The translations under genes and the position numbers were made by a program. The notes under the pieces are model-generated. The model saw nothing but the letters and a program-made list of their open reading frames with translations, searched no databases and was not told where the DNA came from. Source: Turbatrix aceti (taxonomy: Eukaryota; Nematoda; Chromadorea; Rhabditida; Panagrolaimidae). Taken from it: a DNA stretch of 64,000 nucleotides. Numbering within the stretch: the first letter of the stretch is position 1; each line of letters starts with the position of its first letter. Of the stretch, positions 1-9,232 are shown piece after piece. Location of the stretch: contig OZ017768.1 in assembly GCA_963969345.1 (NCBI GenBank), positions 4,612,718 to 4,676,717 of the forward strand, read 5' to 3'.

Positions 1-126
1 ACTATTTTTTTATTCAATGGGGCGGGTGCCTAAATTATCGGTTTCCTGATATAACTTCGAAATTTATTGGATGGTTTTATATGTATATTTACAGCAAGAT
101 AGACGGCAAGATTATCCGTGATTGTG

Positions 127-397
127 CTAAACAGGACTTTTAGGGTCGTTGTTGATAAGAACTATGAACACGACAATAATCGCGATGACGAGCAGCAAGA
201 ATATCACGCACACGACTCCGAACCTGATCCGCATCATCTTGACACTCTTTCGCATCTCTTCGAGCACCTGTTGTTGAACTGCTAAAACGCATACATAACA
301 TGAGTTTGCATACAGGAAAAACATGCACGTGAACTTACTAGGCAATGGCCGGTCCTGTGGCCGAATCGTACGTAGGAGGCATTCCAAGAGAATCCAT
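127..397 (-). pseudogene. PPxY single-pass membrane protein, broken tandem copy
   Basis: This is the shorter copy of a tandem gene pair; the intact partner lies at 764-1190. A first exon (339-397) begins with the same MxSLGMPPTYxSAT start, including a PPxY motif of the type that binds WW domains. A second exon (127-281) encodes a VQQQVLEEMRKS segment, one strongly hydrophobic membrane helix and a short tail ending PKSPV. Splicing the only good donor (TA|GTAAGT) to the acceptor TTTTAG puts exon 2 out of frame with the ATG. About 40 codons of the Pro-rich middle region found in the partner are also missing. Other acceptors within reach do not restore frame. It may be a pseudogene, or a working gene with an upstream exon I did not see. 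Function is unknown. Confidence 0.55.
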
Positions 398-763
398 GTT
401 GAATGTTGTTGATAGTTGAAAGTTTGGTTGACTGAGAGTTTAGAAGTGCATATTTACACAATACGTCATTTCAAATATTTTCGTTTAATAAGATCAGAAT
501 CATCAAAATTTTGTTTTGCGCATTAAAAAACTCATTTCAAAAATTGTTAAATTTTTTTTATTGTTATGTCATCCGAGCTTATTTTAAATTGATTTTACTA
601 CTTTTGTAAAAAATACTTTAATTCATGTTCAAAAATATTTTTTTTACCATAGGATCTAAATTTTTGGTTCCCTGACATGAATACCTCAACTTGCACATCA
701 AAATTTATTAAACAATTTCACATATTTACAGCAAGATTTACAGCAAGTTTATTTGTAGTTGTG

Positions 764-1190
764 CTAAAAAGGACTTTTAGTTTTTTGGCTGTTGACCACG
801 ACTATGGGCACGACTATCATCGCGACGACGCCCACCAAAAAGATCATGCCCATGACTATGAACATGACATAGACCATCTTACGATTCTTTCGCATCTCTC
901 CGAGCACCTGTTGTTGAACTTCTAAAAAACATGCAACGATAAAAAAATACAGGCTGATTGAGCGTTTACTTACCGGGATCCTCGACGGTCATAACGGTAG
1001 ACGTTCCGTGCGCGCCGTGCATGCCGTTATTGCAGTGATTGCCGAAGGTGAGCGTCATCGGCGCGGTCCTCGGTGCGGGAGGCGCGGTAGGTCTGGCAGG
1101 GCTTTGTTTGGTAGGATCCTGCAGATCGACATTGGCAAAACCAGGATCGGTCGCTGATTCGTAGGTAGGAGGCATTCCAAGAGAAGACAT
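764..1190 (-). CDS. Small PPxY single-pass membrane protein
   Basis: Two exons, 974-1190 and 764-921, joined CCCG|AAGTT, give a 124-residue protein. The N-terminal half is Pro/Ala/Thr-rich and non-globular, with a PPTY motif at residues 8-11. The C-terminal half has a basic QQQVLGEMRKNRK stretch followed by one very hydrophobic helix of Met, Val and Ile, and a short tail ending KTKSPF. Exon 2 and the non-coding flanks resemble those of the gene at 127-397, so the pair arose by local duplication. I do not recognise the family. A tail-anchored or single-span protein that recruits WW-domain partners such as Nedd4-type ligases is a reasonable guess from the PPxY motif, but it is inference. Confidence 0.65.
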
Positions 1191-1284
1191 GTTGAAAGTT
1201 ATTGAAAGTTAGAAAGTTGGCTGACTGAGAGAAGTCTGAGGAGCGTTAACCGCTAGCCCGACCTTTATGTACATTGCGGAGGAA

Positions 1285-1320
1285 CAGACGTCACTGCTGA
1301 TAGCAGGTGACGTGTGTCTG
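1285..1320. promoter_or_regulatory. Imperfect palindrome with two CRE-like half sites
   Basis: Upstream of the ATG at 1190 the sequence reads CAGAC.GTCACTGCT-GATA-AGCAGGTGAC.GTCTG as an imperfect inverted repeat. It contains GACGTCAC and GTGACGTG, the type of site bound by CREB/ATF bZIP factors. It lies in a stretch of about 130 bp (roughly 1243-1375) that is absent from the upstream region of the duplicate gene at 127-397. A regulatory role is inferred. Confidence 0.35.
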
Positions 1321-1500
1321 ATGCTCAGGATGTGTGATAAGGTTCTTGCCCCACGCGCACCTTCACCCTTGTTTAGGAGTGTATACACGTCATTTCAAAT
1401 ATTGTCTTTTAAGATCAGAATCACAAAAATTTAGTTTAACGCAACAAAAAAAAATTATTCAAAATTTTATAAATTTTTAAAATCTTCCTAAACCATACTT

Positions 1501-1506
1501 TTTATT
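1501..1506 (-). terminator. Poly(A) signal AATAAA of glycosyltransferase gene
   Basis: AATAAA on the minus strand, six bases after the stop codon of the gene at 1512-3097. Confidence 0.45.
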
Positions 1507-1511
1507 ACACT

Positions 1512-3097
1512 TCACTCTCGACACGAAAAATTCTTCAGCAAAAACCCCGGTTTCTGTCGTTCTCTTTGATACCTGATATTCGGTAGATTTTCGTACGTTG
1601 TCAGATTGAGGGTCACCTGGTCACGCTGCCTCGCCCTGAGCTTTTCGTACCAGCAAACAATAGCCCCCCAGTCAAAGTCAGGCAAAAACTTGTTCGCAAA
1701 GAGATACGGTTGCCGTTCGAGGCCGGGGACGTCTTCGGCGCCAAATATGCAAATTTGATGTCTGATGTATCCTGTCGCACAACTTATTGTTTTCCAATTG
1801 CTGTAGCGTGTCCGGTACGGCATATCGATTCCTTTGTCGAGGCAGGTGTGGGTGAATCCTCCCGGCAGGTTGAGGGCATCCGTCACCTGGAGTGTGGGAA
1901 AGAGTATCTCATCGATACCGTATTTGTCATTGTTTAGTTGATCGAGGAGAATTGTAAGGTCCAGTTCGTGGATTAGCATGTCCACTGCCGCGCGGGATAA
2001 ACTCGCTTCGACGTAGCCTTTGGCAAAATTCAGCTCAGGTGTGAGGGGGGAGGGGACGGTTTTGTAACGGGATGCTAAAAAAAGAAAAAAAATTAATTAA
2101 AAATTAAAAAAAAATTAATTTGAAAAACACAAAAATTATGAAATTTGAACAAAAAAGTTTTTTGAAAACTCAAATCAAAAAAAAGATAATTTTTAACCAT
2201 TTTTTGATTTTTTTTTTTTGAAAAGAAAAAAAAAAAACTTTTGGATTTTTGTATTCAAAACCCAAACTTACGATCTTTGAACAACTTCAAAGCTTTGAAC
2301 GACCAATTCAACCCGTCTGTGAGGCGATCAAGCATAGGATCGCGTATCTCGACGTCATTGCTGCCATTGAAGACTCTAAATATGGCAACCATTTCACTGT
2401 TTGTTTTTATGGGTGTGTCGTGATTCTGCAGTAGCACCACATACTCCCACTCAAAGTTCACCAGCTTTTTCAGACACTCCACGTGCGCCTTATTCGTGTT
2501 CTGTCCTTCACTCGTAATATTCAGTCCTGATTCCGACAAGATGACATTTGGCAGGCACCGTGCAAGACGTCGAAGGCCTTGCTTGAAGGCGTAGGAGCTT
2601 TTTGAGTCTATCGCGTAGCAGTAAAAATTCTTTCTGGCGTACGAGGACGCCAAATCGAGTTCCAGCAGGTCGTAATCCGTGTAAACATTTTTCGCGAAAG
2701 CAATCGGAAACGCATCCTTGCTAACCTGCGCCTTGGAGGCTATGAAGAGGTCTTCATGCCGGGAAAAAAGTTGAACACAGGTACAATTCCCGCCTTCGCG
2801 TTTGAGAATCTCATCTGACGATTCCAAAACTGTCCGGTGAGTTTTATACTTTTTCAGGTACTTTTTATCTTGTTTCCAGACTTTTGGGCAATTTACCTGG
2901 TCATTGATTTTCGGAACAGGTGGTGTAGTAGGTTTTACACCCTTCGGGACAGGTAAAGGCCGTACACTGTATCCAGGTAGAGGTTCTATCATGTATCTGG
3001 ATTCCAGGTAGAAATAGACAAAAAAGGAAGCAAAAAGCAGGCAGATAACAAAAATCAATCGATTTCTGCCGTGTCGACGCTGCAGAGCCGGTGGCAT
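1512..3097 (-). CDS. Core-2/I-branching beta-1,6-N-acetylglucosaminyltransferase family (GT14)
   Basis: Exons 2272-3097 and 1512-2074 splice (GATC|CATCC) into 462 residues. Residues about 13-33 form one membrane anchor after a short basic cytoplasmic tail, the type II topology of Golgi glycosyltransferases. A Pro-rich stem follows. The catalytic region carries family landmarks: FCYAIDSKSS-like, CLPNV, NKAHVECLKKL, the WEYVVLLQNHD block, then SRAAVDMLIHEL and the GIDEILFPTL segment matching the conserved D-E-x-F-xxTL of the family. Several Cys and N-glycosylation sites (NCT, NITS, NGS, NWS, NLT, NFS) fit a luminal protein. Members transfer GlcNAc onto O-glycans. The family is strongly expanded in nematodes and the LLQNHD wording is typical there. 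Exact acceptor specificity cannot be read from sequence. Confidence 0.9.
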
Positions 3098-3358
3098 GAC
3101 AACGAAATGAGAGGTGTTGCGTCTTCATTTGAGCACATCTCTCTTTCTGGCTGGTATATGTATTTATTACGCAACGAGAGCCCGAACAATGGAAAGTGGA
3201 AAAATTTTATATATGTAATTTTAAACCAAAAAAATATTGGCTTTCGCAGCTGCAGGATCGTTAGGGACTTCAAGGTACCGTAATATTACTATAAATTTAT
3301 ATATTTACGACAAACAGTTATAACTCTGGATATTTGGGGTACCACAGAAAACAGCAAC

Positions 3359-3794
3359 CAGGGATGGGCGAACGTTAGTGTTCGTTCGCGAACAAATTCA
3401 AATTTTCTGCGTTCGTGTTCGTTCGAGAACATTTTTGCTTTGTTCGAGTTTGTTCGCGGACAAAGATAAATTTTTCGAAAAGATAAAACAGACAAAAATT
3501 TAGGTAAAATCAGTTTCATGGTGCCGAAATTGATGTTATTTTTCCTAAATTGGTAAATAGTGTCAATTGCCTTCGGCAATAAAAAGTGTAGGAAAACTGT
3601 CACCAAAAACGTGAAAACGCATAGTTTACGTTTTTATGCCCAGTTTGGACAAAATTTTGTATAGAACATGCAAAAAATATGTTCGTTCGCGAACACAGAC
3701 AAAAATGTTCGCATTCGTTCGATTTATCGAACAAAATTAACAAAATGTTCGTTCGAGAACAAAAAAAAAGGCTGTCTCCCTGAGCCCATTCCTG
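3359..3794. mobile_element. hAT-like non-autonomous element, TTCGCGAA family, copy 1
   Basis: Starts CAGGGATGGGCGAACG and ends GAGCCCATTCCTG, which pair as imperfect terminal inverted repeats of the CAGGGATGGGC type common in hAT elements. Flanking 8-mers ACAGCAAC and ATCGCAAC differ at two positions, so the target duplication is probably decayed. The inside is rich in TTCGTTCGCGAACA palindromes near both ends. The core (about 3597-3665) reappears in reverse orientation in the element at 17047-17508. No coding capacity. Confidence 0.7.
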
Positions 3795-4069
3795 ATCGCA
3801 ACACAAAACTTTTTTTTCAGTGCCAACAAAAAATTTTTAGAAACTTTCTTTTTCTACAATTTGTTTGGATTACCTTTTTTTTCGATTCGTCTCCCATAAA
3901 TTAATTATAACATTGTTTCCCGATCGCCTATGCCGATCTCGCTCTTCCAGTCTCAAATTAAATGAGGACACATTTAACAGACAAAATTCTTGTAAAATCG
4001 AAATCGAGAAATAAAAAATCGTGTGCAAAAAAATACAGACTCTGTAGCGAATGTATGTGTGTGTTCAAT

Positions 4070-7000
4070 TCAGATAGTAACCTTCTTCGCGAATGGTCTG
4101 GCGTATTCGTGGCGAGAGAGTTCCATGACATCGGCGCGATTAGCAGGATCGTATTGCAGGCATTTGCGAATAAAGTCTTGGGTCAGCTGTGTAACTGCTG
4201 GTTTAGCCGGGAAATTAACAATTGTGGCTTTAAGAATTGTGCCCTCCTTTAGGATGCGTTGTTGTGTCTGTTCGTGTCCAAATGGCTGAAATTCCATCAT
4301 CAGTACACTCAAATCCCAATAAATAATACACTCACCTTCCTGCCGTAAATACACTGGTAGCAGATGATGCCTACGCTCCAGACATCGACTTTCGAACTGA
4401 TCTTTGGAGCGCCCAGTGGGCCGGCTTCGCGGAATGTCTCCGGCGGCAGGTACCAGTAAGTGCCAGCTCCCTGGGAGGTCAGCTCGATGGAATCGTTGTC
4501 CTCGGAATTCTCAACGGTCTTTGATAGACCAAAATCCGTGATTTTCACCTCAAAGCGGTGTGCGCCCGTTTGTAAAAGAATATTAGCCGGTTTCAAGTCG
4601 TAGTGAATGATGGGGACCTTTCGGTCGTTCAGGTACCGCAGCGCATCGACCACCTGAAAAAAATTCATAAAATCCAAAAAACATGATAGCAAATAACTCA
4701 CCTGTCCGATGACCAATCTGGTCTCCTTCTCAGGCATGACTCTGTGCTGCTTCAGGTAAAAGTCGAGATCGTTGCCATCGCAGTACTCGAGAACGGTACA
4801 AAACGAGTCATTGTCGATCGTGAACACGTCAAACATGCGAACGATGTTGGGATGATCGAGTTCCTTGTGGATGTCCTTCTCGCGCATCGCGTGTCGAACG
4901 TAGTTCACCTTCTTGCCCTCCTTCCATTCCTTGTTCACGTGGTGGATCTTGCACGCCGTCTGCCGGCACTTGGCGAGGTCAAAGGCTCGCCAGACCTCGC
5001 TGAAGCCGCCCTTGCCGAGGAGCGCGAGGGGCAGATATGTTTTGTTGAGCACCGGGAAGCTGTTGTACCGGCTTGCATCTTCGCTCTGGACTCTCTTGAT
5101 CTCCCGGATGTGCAGGTTACGCTCGCGATCGAGTTTTTCCTTCTCCGTCGTCAGCTCGGCTTCTTCTTTCTTTACATACTCCTGAAAAATCAAAAAATAC
5201 AGGTGAAAATAGCAGTGTGAGCAAAAACGTACCCGCTGAAGCTTGAGAATTTCCTCTCGACGATCGTAAAACTCGGTTGTTGCCATGTATGGCAGAGCTG
5301 GCCTGACAAACTGGCCATCATTGAAAGTAGACTGATTGTTGAGCTCGTTGTTCCTAAAAAAAATGAACTTTGTTCCAGTTCTGCAAAAAAACCCGAACAT
5401 GCCCCCAACCCGAAAATCCGGATACCCGCCAAAAATCTGAATTCTGTATATCCGGTAAAAAAACCGGTGTCTACTAGGGTTCGAACCCCCCCCCGCCCCC
5501 GCGGGGGTGAAGCCGGGGGTGGCCCCCCGACCCCCGCCCCCGACCATTTGTGACCCCCGTCGGGGAGTAAAACCCCCGCCCCCGACAGATTCTGCCCCCG
5601 ACAATGAGCAAAATTTAGCGTTAAACGCGGAAAAACGTTCAAAAACAACACAAAAAGGCAAAAACAGAGCAAAATACGAAAAATTTGTTCAAAATATGCC
5701 TCGGTTTTCGTTTTAAGATAAAATTGACACCTTTTTTTTATTATTTTTCATAGGACTCGGGGGCAATTACCCCCGCCCCCGACACCTCTGCCCCCGACTA
5801 CCCCCGTCCCCGACCCGATACGGGGGGGGGGGGGTTCGAACCCTAGTGTCTACAAACTCAAAATTTCAGCCATATTTTTGTTTTTCCAAAAAAAAATGAA
5901 AAATTTGAAAATCCAGTATTTTTTTACAAATTTTGTACTTTTTCATGTTTTTTTTTTCACAAAAATACTTTATTTTTGTAAAAACAGGCATTTTTTTGGA
6001 TTGAAGACCCCAACTTTCCGATTTCAATAAAAACTCAAAAAACCCACTTTTTAGCCTCCTTGGGAGCTCTTTTCTTCCGCAGTCCAGCGCTTTCCTGGCA
6101 CAGACTCTCCTTGAGAGCCTCAAGATCACCTTTTCGCCTTTCAAGATCCGTAAAAGAACTGCCATCGAACCATTGATCGTTAAAGTGTCCAAAGCTGTCG
6201 CGCTGGACATTGTAGTACCCGATGCGGCTGTTGTTGATCACGATCCGTTCTCTGACTTCTCGTCGTTCCCGCTTGGCATCCTTTATGAGGAATTCGTTAA
6301 GAGTGTTGCGACGACAGAGATCCCGATCCTTGAGTTCATCGATCTCCCTTGCGGCAGTGTCTAGCTGCTTTCGAAGATGACTGATCTCGCCCTGGTAGGA
6401 CGACGATTTGTTGTCTGCTTCGGCGAGGACAGCTGCAACCGCGAACGAAGACTCGTCTGTCTGGACAAACTTGTGTGGGACGTTGTCGGGGGGCGAAGTG
6501 GTGGGCGTCGACGGATACGGCACAATCGATGTTCCCGGCCAGTTGGCATCGTTGCTCAGAGATTCTGCGCCGTTTGACGCGCGTTTTGGGCTGCTTTCCG
6601 CCGACTGAAAGTTGTTCACCTTAAAAATTAGGAAAATTGTGGGGTTGTCTTTGATGTGAGTGTTTTATGGTTTTTTTTGAATTAGTTTTTCGCTGTTTGA
6701 AAAATTTATAATGCAACAAAATACTATGACAGATGCCTGTATAAACAACCAATTCCTCCCTCGTCCACCCCAAGATGACTGACGTCAGCGTAGATAAGGC
6801 TTAGCTCATGAAATCAAAAATTATTACGAATAAGCACACAAAACCAGAGTTGTTCGATGCTCACCAAATTGCTCCTGCTCACTGCTCGCTCCTGCTCAGC
6901 TCACGAGCGCGAGCGGAGCGAGCGCGAAAAATTGGAGTGCTCAATGAGCATGAGCAGAGCGAGCACGAAAAATTGAATTGCTCAAAGAGCGCGAGCAGAG

Positions 7001-8666
7001 CGAGCAAGAGAAATTTTTAAAATGAGCACTGCTCACTATAAATTTAGTGCTACAAATATTAAAATACTGGTAGTTTCGATCAAAAACACGATGTTGGGGG
7101 TATCTCCAAGCAATATGCGGTCTTTCTTTTAGCAAAGGACTGAATTTGTGACTCAAAATTCACTTTTCTTGTGTGAGCCATTTTCGCTCATTGCTCGCTC
7201 CTGCTCAACTCACGAGCGTGAGCAGAGCAAGAGCAGAGGATCTGAGAATAAAAGAGCGCGAGCGGAGCGAGCGCGAAAATTTTAGGAACTCAAAGAGCAT
7301 GAGCAGAGCGAGCACGGAAAATTGAATTGCTCAAAGAGCGCGAGCAGAGCGAGCACTGAAAATTGTCGAATTGAACAACTCTGCACAAAACACAGACATC
7401 ATACCGCCGCTGTCTGTCTGGATCAATAAATCAATATCGAATTTAGGCACCTATCAGTTTTTCGCCCCAGCTTTGCATATTTCAATTGATCCGAGTTTTC
7501 CAAAAAAAATTGCACCGTAAATAAAAAAACTGCCTCACGTAAACCCCTACCGTTAACAGCACCTCACGTCACCCCGATAAATCTACCTATAAATAATTAA
7601 AAACCATCCAGCCAAGATAAATGATCTTGGATGCAGCTTGTCCCCCCCTGATAAAAAAAACTACTGACGAATGAAGCTGTGAATAAATAAATCAGTCGCT
7701 AGCTCACATCAGGCCAAGCCTTCCCCTATATCTTCAAAAAAACCACTAGACTAGTCCTGTTACATTTTTCCAAGGGGCATCGTCATGCTTTTTAATCGAT
7801 GACTGGTATACTACTACGTAATTGCTGCTGCACACGACGCCAAAAATAGCTTTGAGACAAAAGTCGGCGAACAAGCGAACACAATAATGCGCACACGCGC
7901 ATGCATACAAGTTGTCACAACCATTTGAGCAGTTGGTAAATCCGTCTAAAAAGTCAGGGCAGCGCCGGTACCCGCATCGAAAACGAAAATGCCGCGCCGC
8001 AAGAGCACGGAACGCGAGGGCTTCTACGATGAGGGACAAGGAAGGAAAAAGAAAAAGGCGCCGACTAAATACAAAAGCATAGAGCCACCTAAAAAAATTT
8101 GAAATGCGCGCCAAGTGCGGCGTAATGAAAAATCGATAACATTAACCCAGTATAGAACGTAATCGCAAAAAAACCTGTAATATTGTTCAGAAAAGACAAG
8201 CGAGCGGAAATTGACATTTTAGGGCAAAAAAACTCACCGTATCCGTGGCAGGCTTCTTGCGTTTCCGCTTCGGTTTGCTGTCAGGAGTATTTTTGGGTGA
8301 CGTCGTAGCCGAGCCCTTCTTTGGCGTTCGAAAAGCCGAGTTGTTGTTGGCCACGGGCGTCGTCGGCATCGACGTCGTCATCGGTAGCGCGTTAGCCGTG
8401 CCTTCCTGACTGCTATTGGAGCCATTATTCTGGGGAGCAAAAGTCACAGAATGACACGCAAAATCTCCCGTTGGCGTTGCCAGTTGTGCAAAGTCCTATA
8501 AAAATTGAGTCGTCGTCGCATATATTTCTCGCACTCGTCGAGTTAACAAAAACAAAGCACCGCTGGGCAGAAGAAAAAAAAAAGAAGAAGAAAAACTCAC
8601 AGTCTTGGGCAGCGTTCCCGTCGACGTCGGACCCGTGTTGAACGTGGTCCTCTCGAGGCGTTGCAT
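4070..8666 (-). CDS. tlk-1: Tousled-like serine/threonine kinase
   Basis: Seven exons (8601-8666, 8238-8429, 6048-6604, 5233-5353, 4702-5181, 4336-4653, 4070-4285) join in frame to 649 residues. The N-terminal third is low-complexity with a basic KPKRKRKK stretch, a likely nuclear signal. A middle coiled-coil region contains the [22 protein letters not shown] block, matching the [21 protein letters not shown] of animal TLKs. The kinase domain shows [10 protein letters not shown], the ATP lysine in [17 protein letters not shown] and the YLPPETF activation-end motif. TLKs phosphorylate the histone chaperone Asf1 and act in chromatin assembly. Two long introns each hold a short transposon; the others are about 50 bp. 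The first ATG has an open frame upstream, so another 5' exon is possible. The C-terminus is short compared with vertebrate TLKs. Confidence 0.93.
5475..5845. mobile_element. hAT-type MITE, CCCCCGAC family, in TLK intron
   Basis: Terminal inverted repeats TAGGGTTCGAACCCC at both ends are flanked by perfect 8-bp duplications GTGTCTAC (5467-5474 and 5846-5853). Eight-base duplications and TAGGG termini are hAT hallmarks. Both ends carry runs of CCCCCGCCCCCGAC-like repeats; the centre is AT-rich. There is no transposase. It sits in the 694-bp intron of the kinase gene. A degraded relative of its interior lies at 36735-36960 in the IFT46 intron. Confidence 0.88.
6845..7383. mobile_element. hAT-type MITE, GAGCGAGC family, in TLK intron
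   Basis: The ends CAGAGTTGTTC...GAACAACTCTG form inverted repeats flanked by perfect 8-bp duplications CACAAAAC (6837-6844 and 7384-7391). The interior is built of repeated units of the form GAGCRYGAGCRGAGCGAGC-GCGAAAAATT and their inverse, near both ends. No coding capacity. It lies in the 1.6-kb intron of the kinase gene. Confidence 0.88.
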
Positions 8667-9232
8667 GAAACAATGATAGCCAAAGCCGAATGTTGAAAAT
8701 GACGATAGAAATAGCCAAAAGAAGAAGATATACGCCAAAAGTGGAAGAGATTATGTGAGAATGCGCAGCAGAAAGCGAAAAAAAGGCAAGACCGCAGCGG
8801 GACACAAATAACCTAGGCGGCACGCGGAGTGAGATCCTGCACGTTGCGCGCAGGATTTAAGTTCAAACAACAAACCAACTGGACCGAGTTACGGATCTAG
8901 GTGTTTTTTACGATATTCACTCCGTTTAAAAAGGCAAGATTTATTCAAAGCTATTAGTTTTTACAAAAATAATAAAATATCAAGCAACAATCGGCATTTT
9001 CAGACATACTGTATTCTTTTTCGTTGCGGGAGTTGATTCAGGTTCAGGAAATCTAAAATTTGAACTTGTTACAACAATTTTTTTCCTTCGGCACGATTTG
9101 AAATGTATTTATAATTGTAATTGCAGGAAGCAATAAAACTCGAGTTGCACAAGGCGTGGGTGACAGGAAACAAAGAAAGGCCTGATCGATTGCACCGCAC
9201 ACAGTTACCAAGTTATTGATGATGACGGTGTT
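8667..9232. other. Divergent intergenic region between TLK and Na+/H+ exchanger
   Basis: About 570 bp between two genes transcribed away from each other, expected to hold both promoters and undetected 5' exons. A possible splice acceptor TTGCAG ends near 9126 and another (GTGACAG) near 9161. I see no clear TATA box. Confidence 0.4.

Noticed and set aside
140..328. Several overlapping open frames across the small membrane-protein exons
   Set aside because: They are other frames of the exons and introns of the duplicate genes and lack conserved features.
5507..5716. Open frame inside the CCCCCGAC element
   Set aside because: Pro-rich translation of the GC-rich ends of a MITE; no transposase motif.
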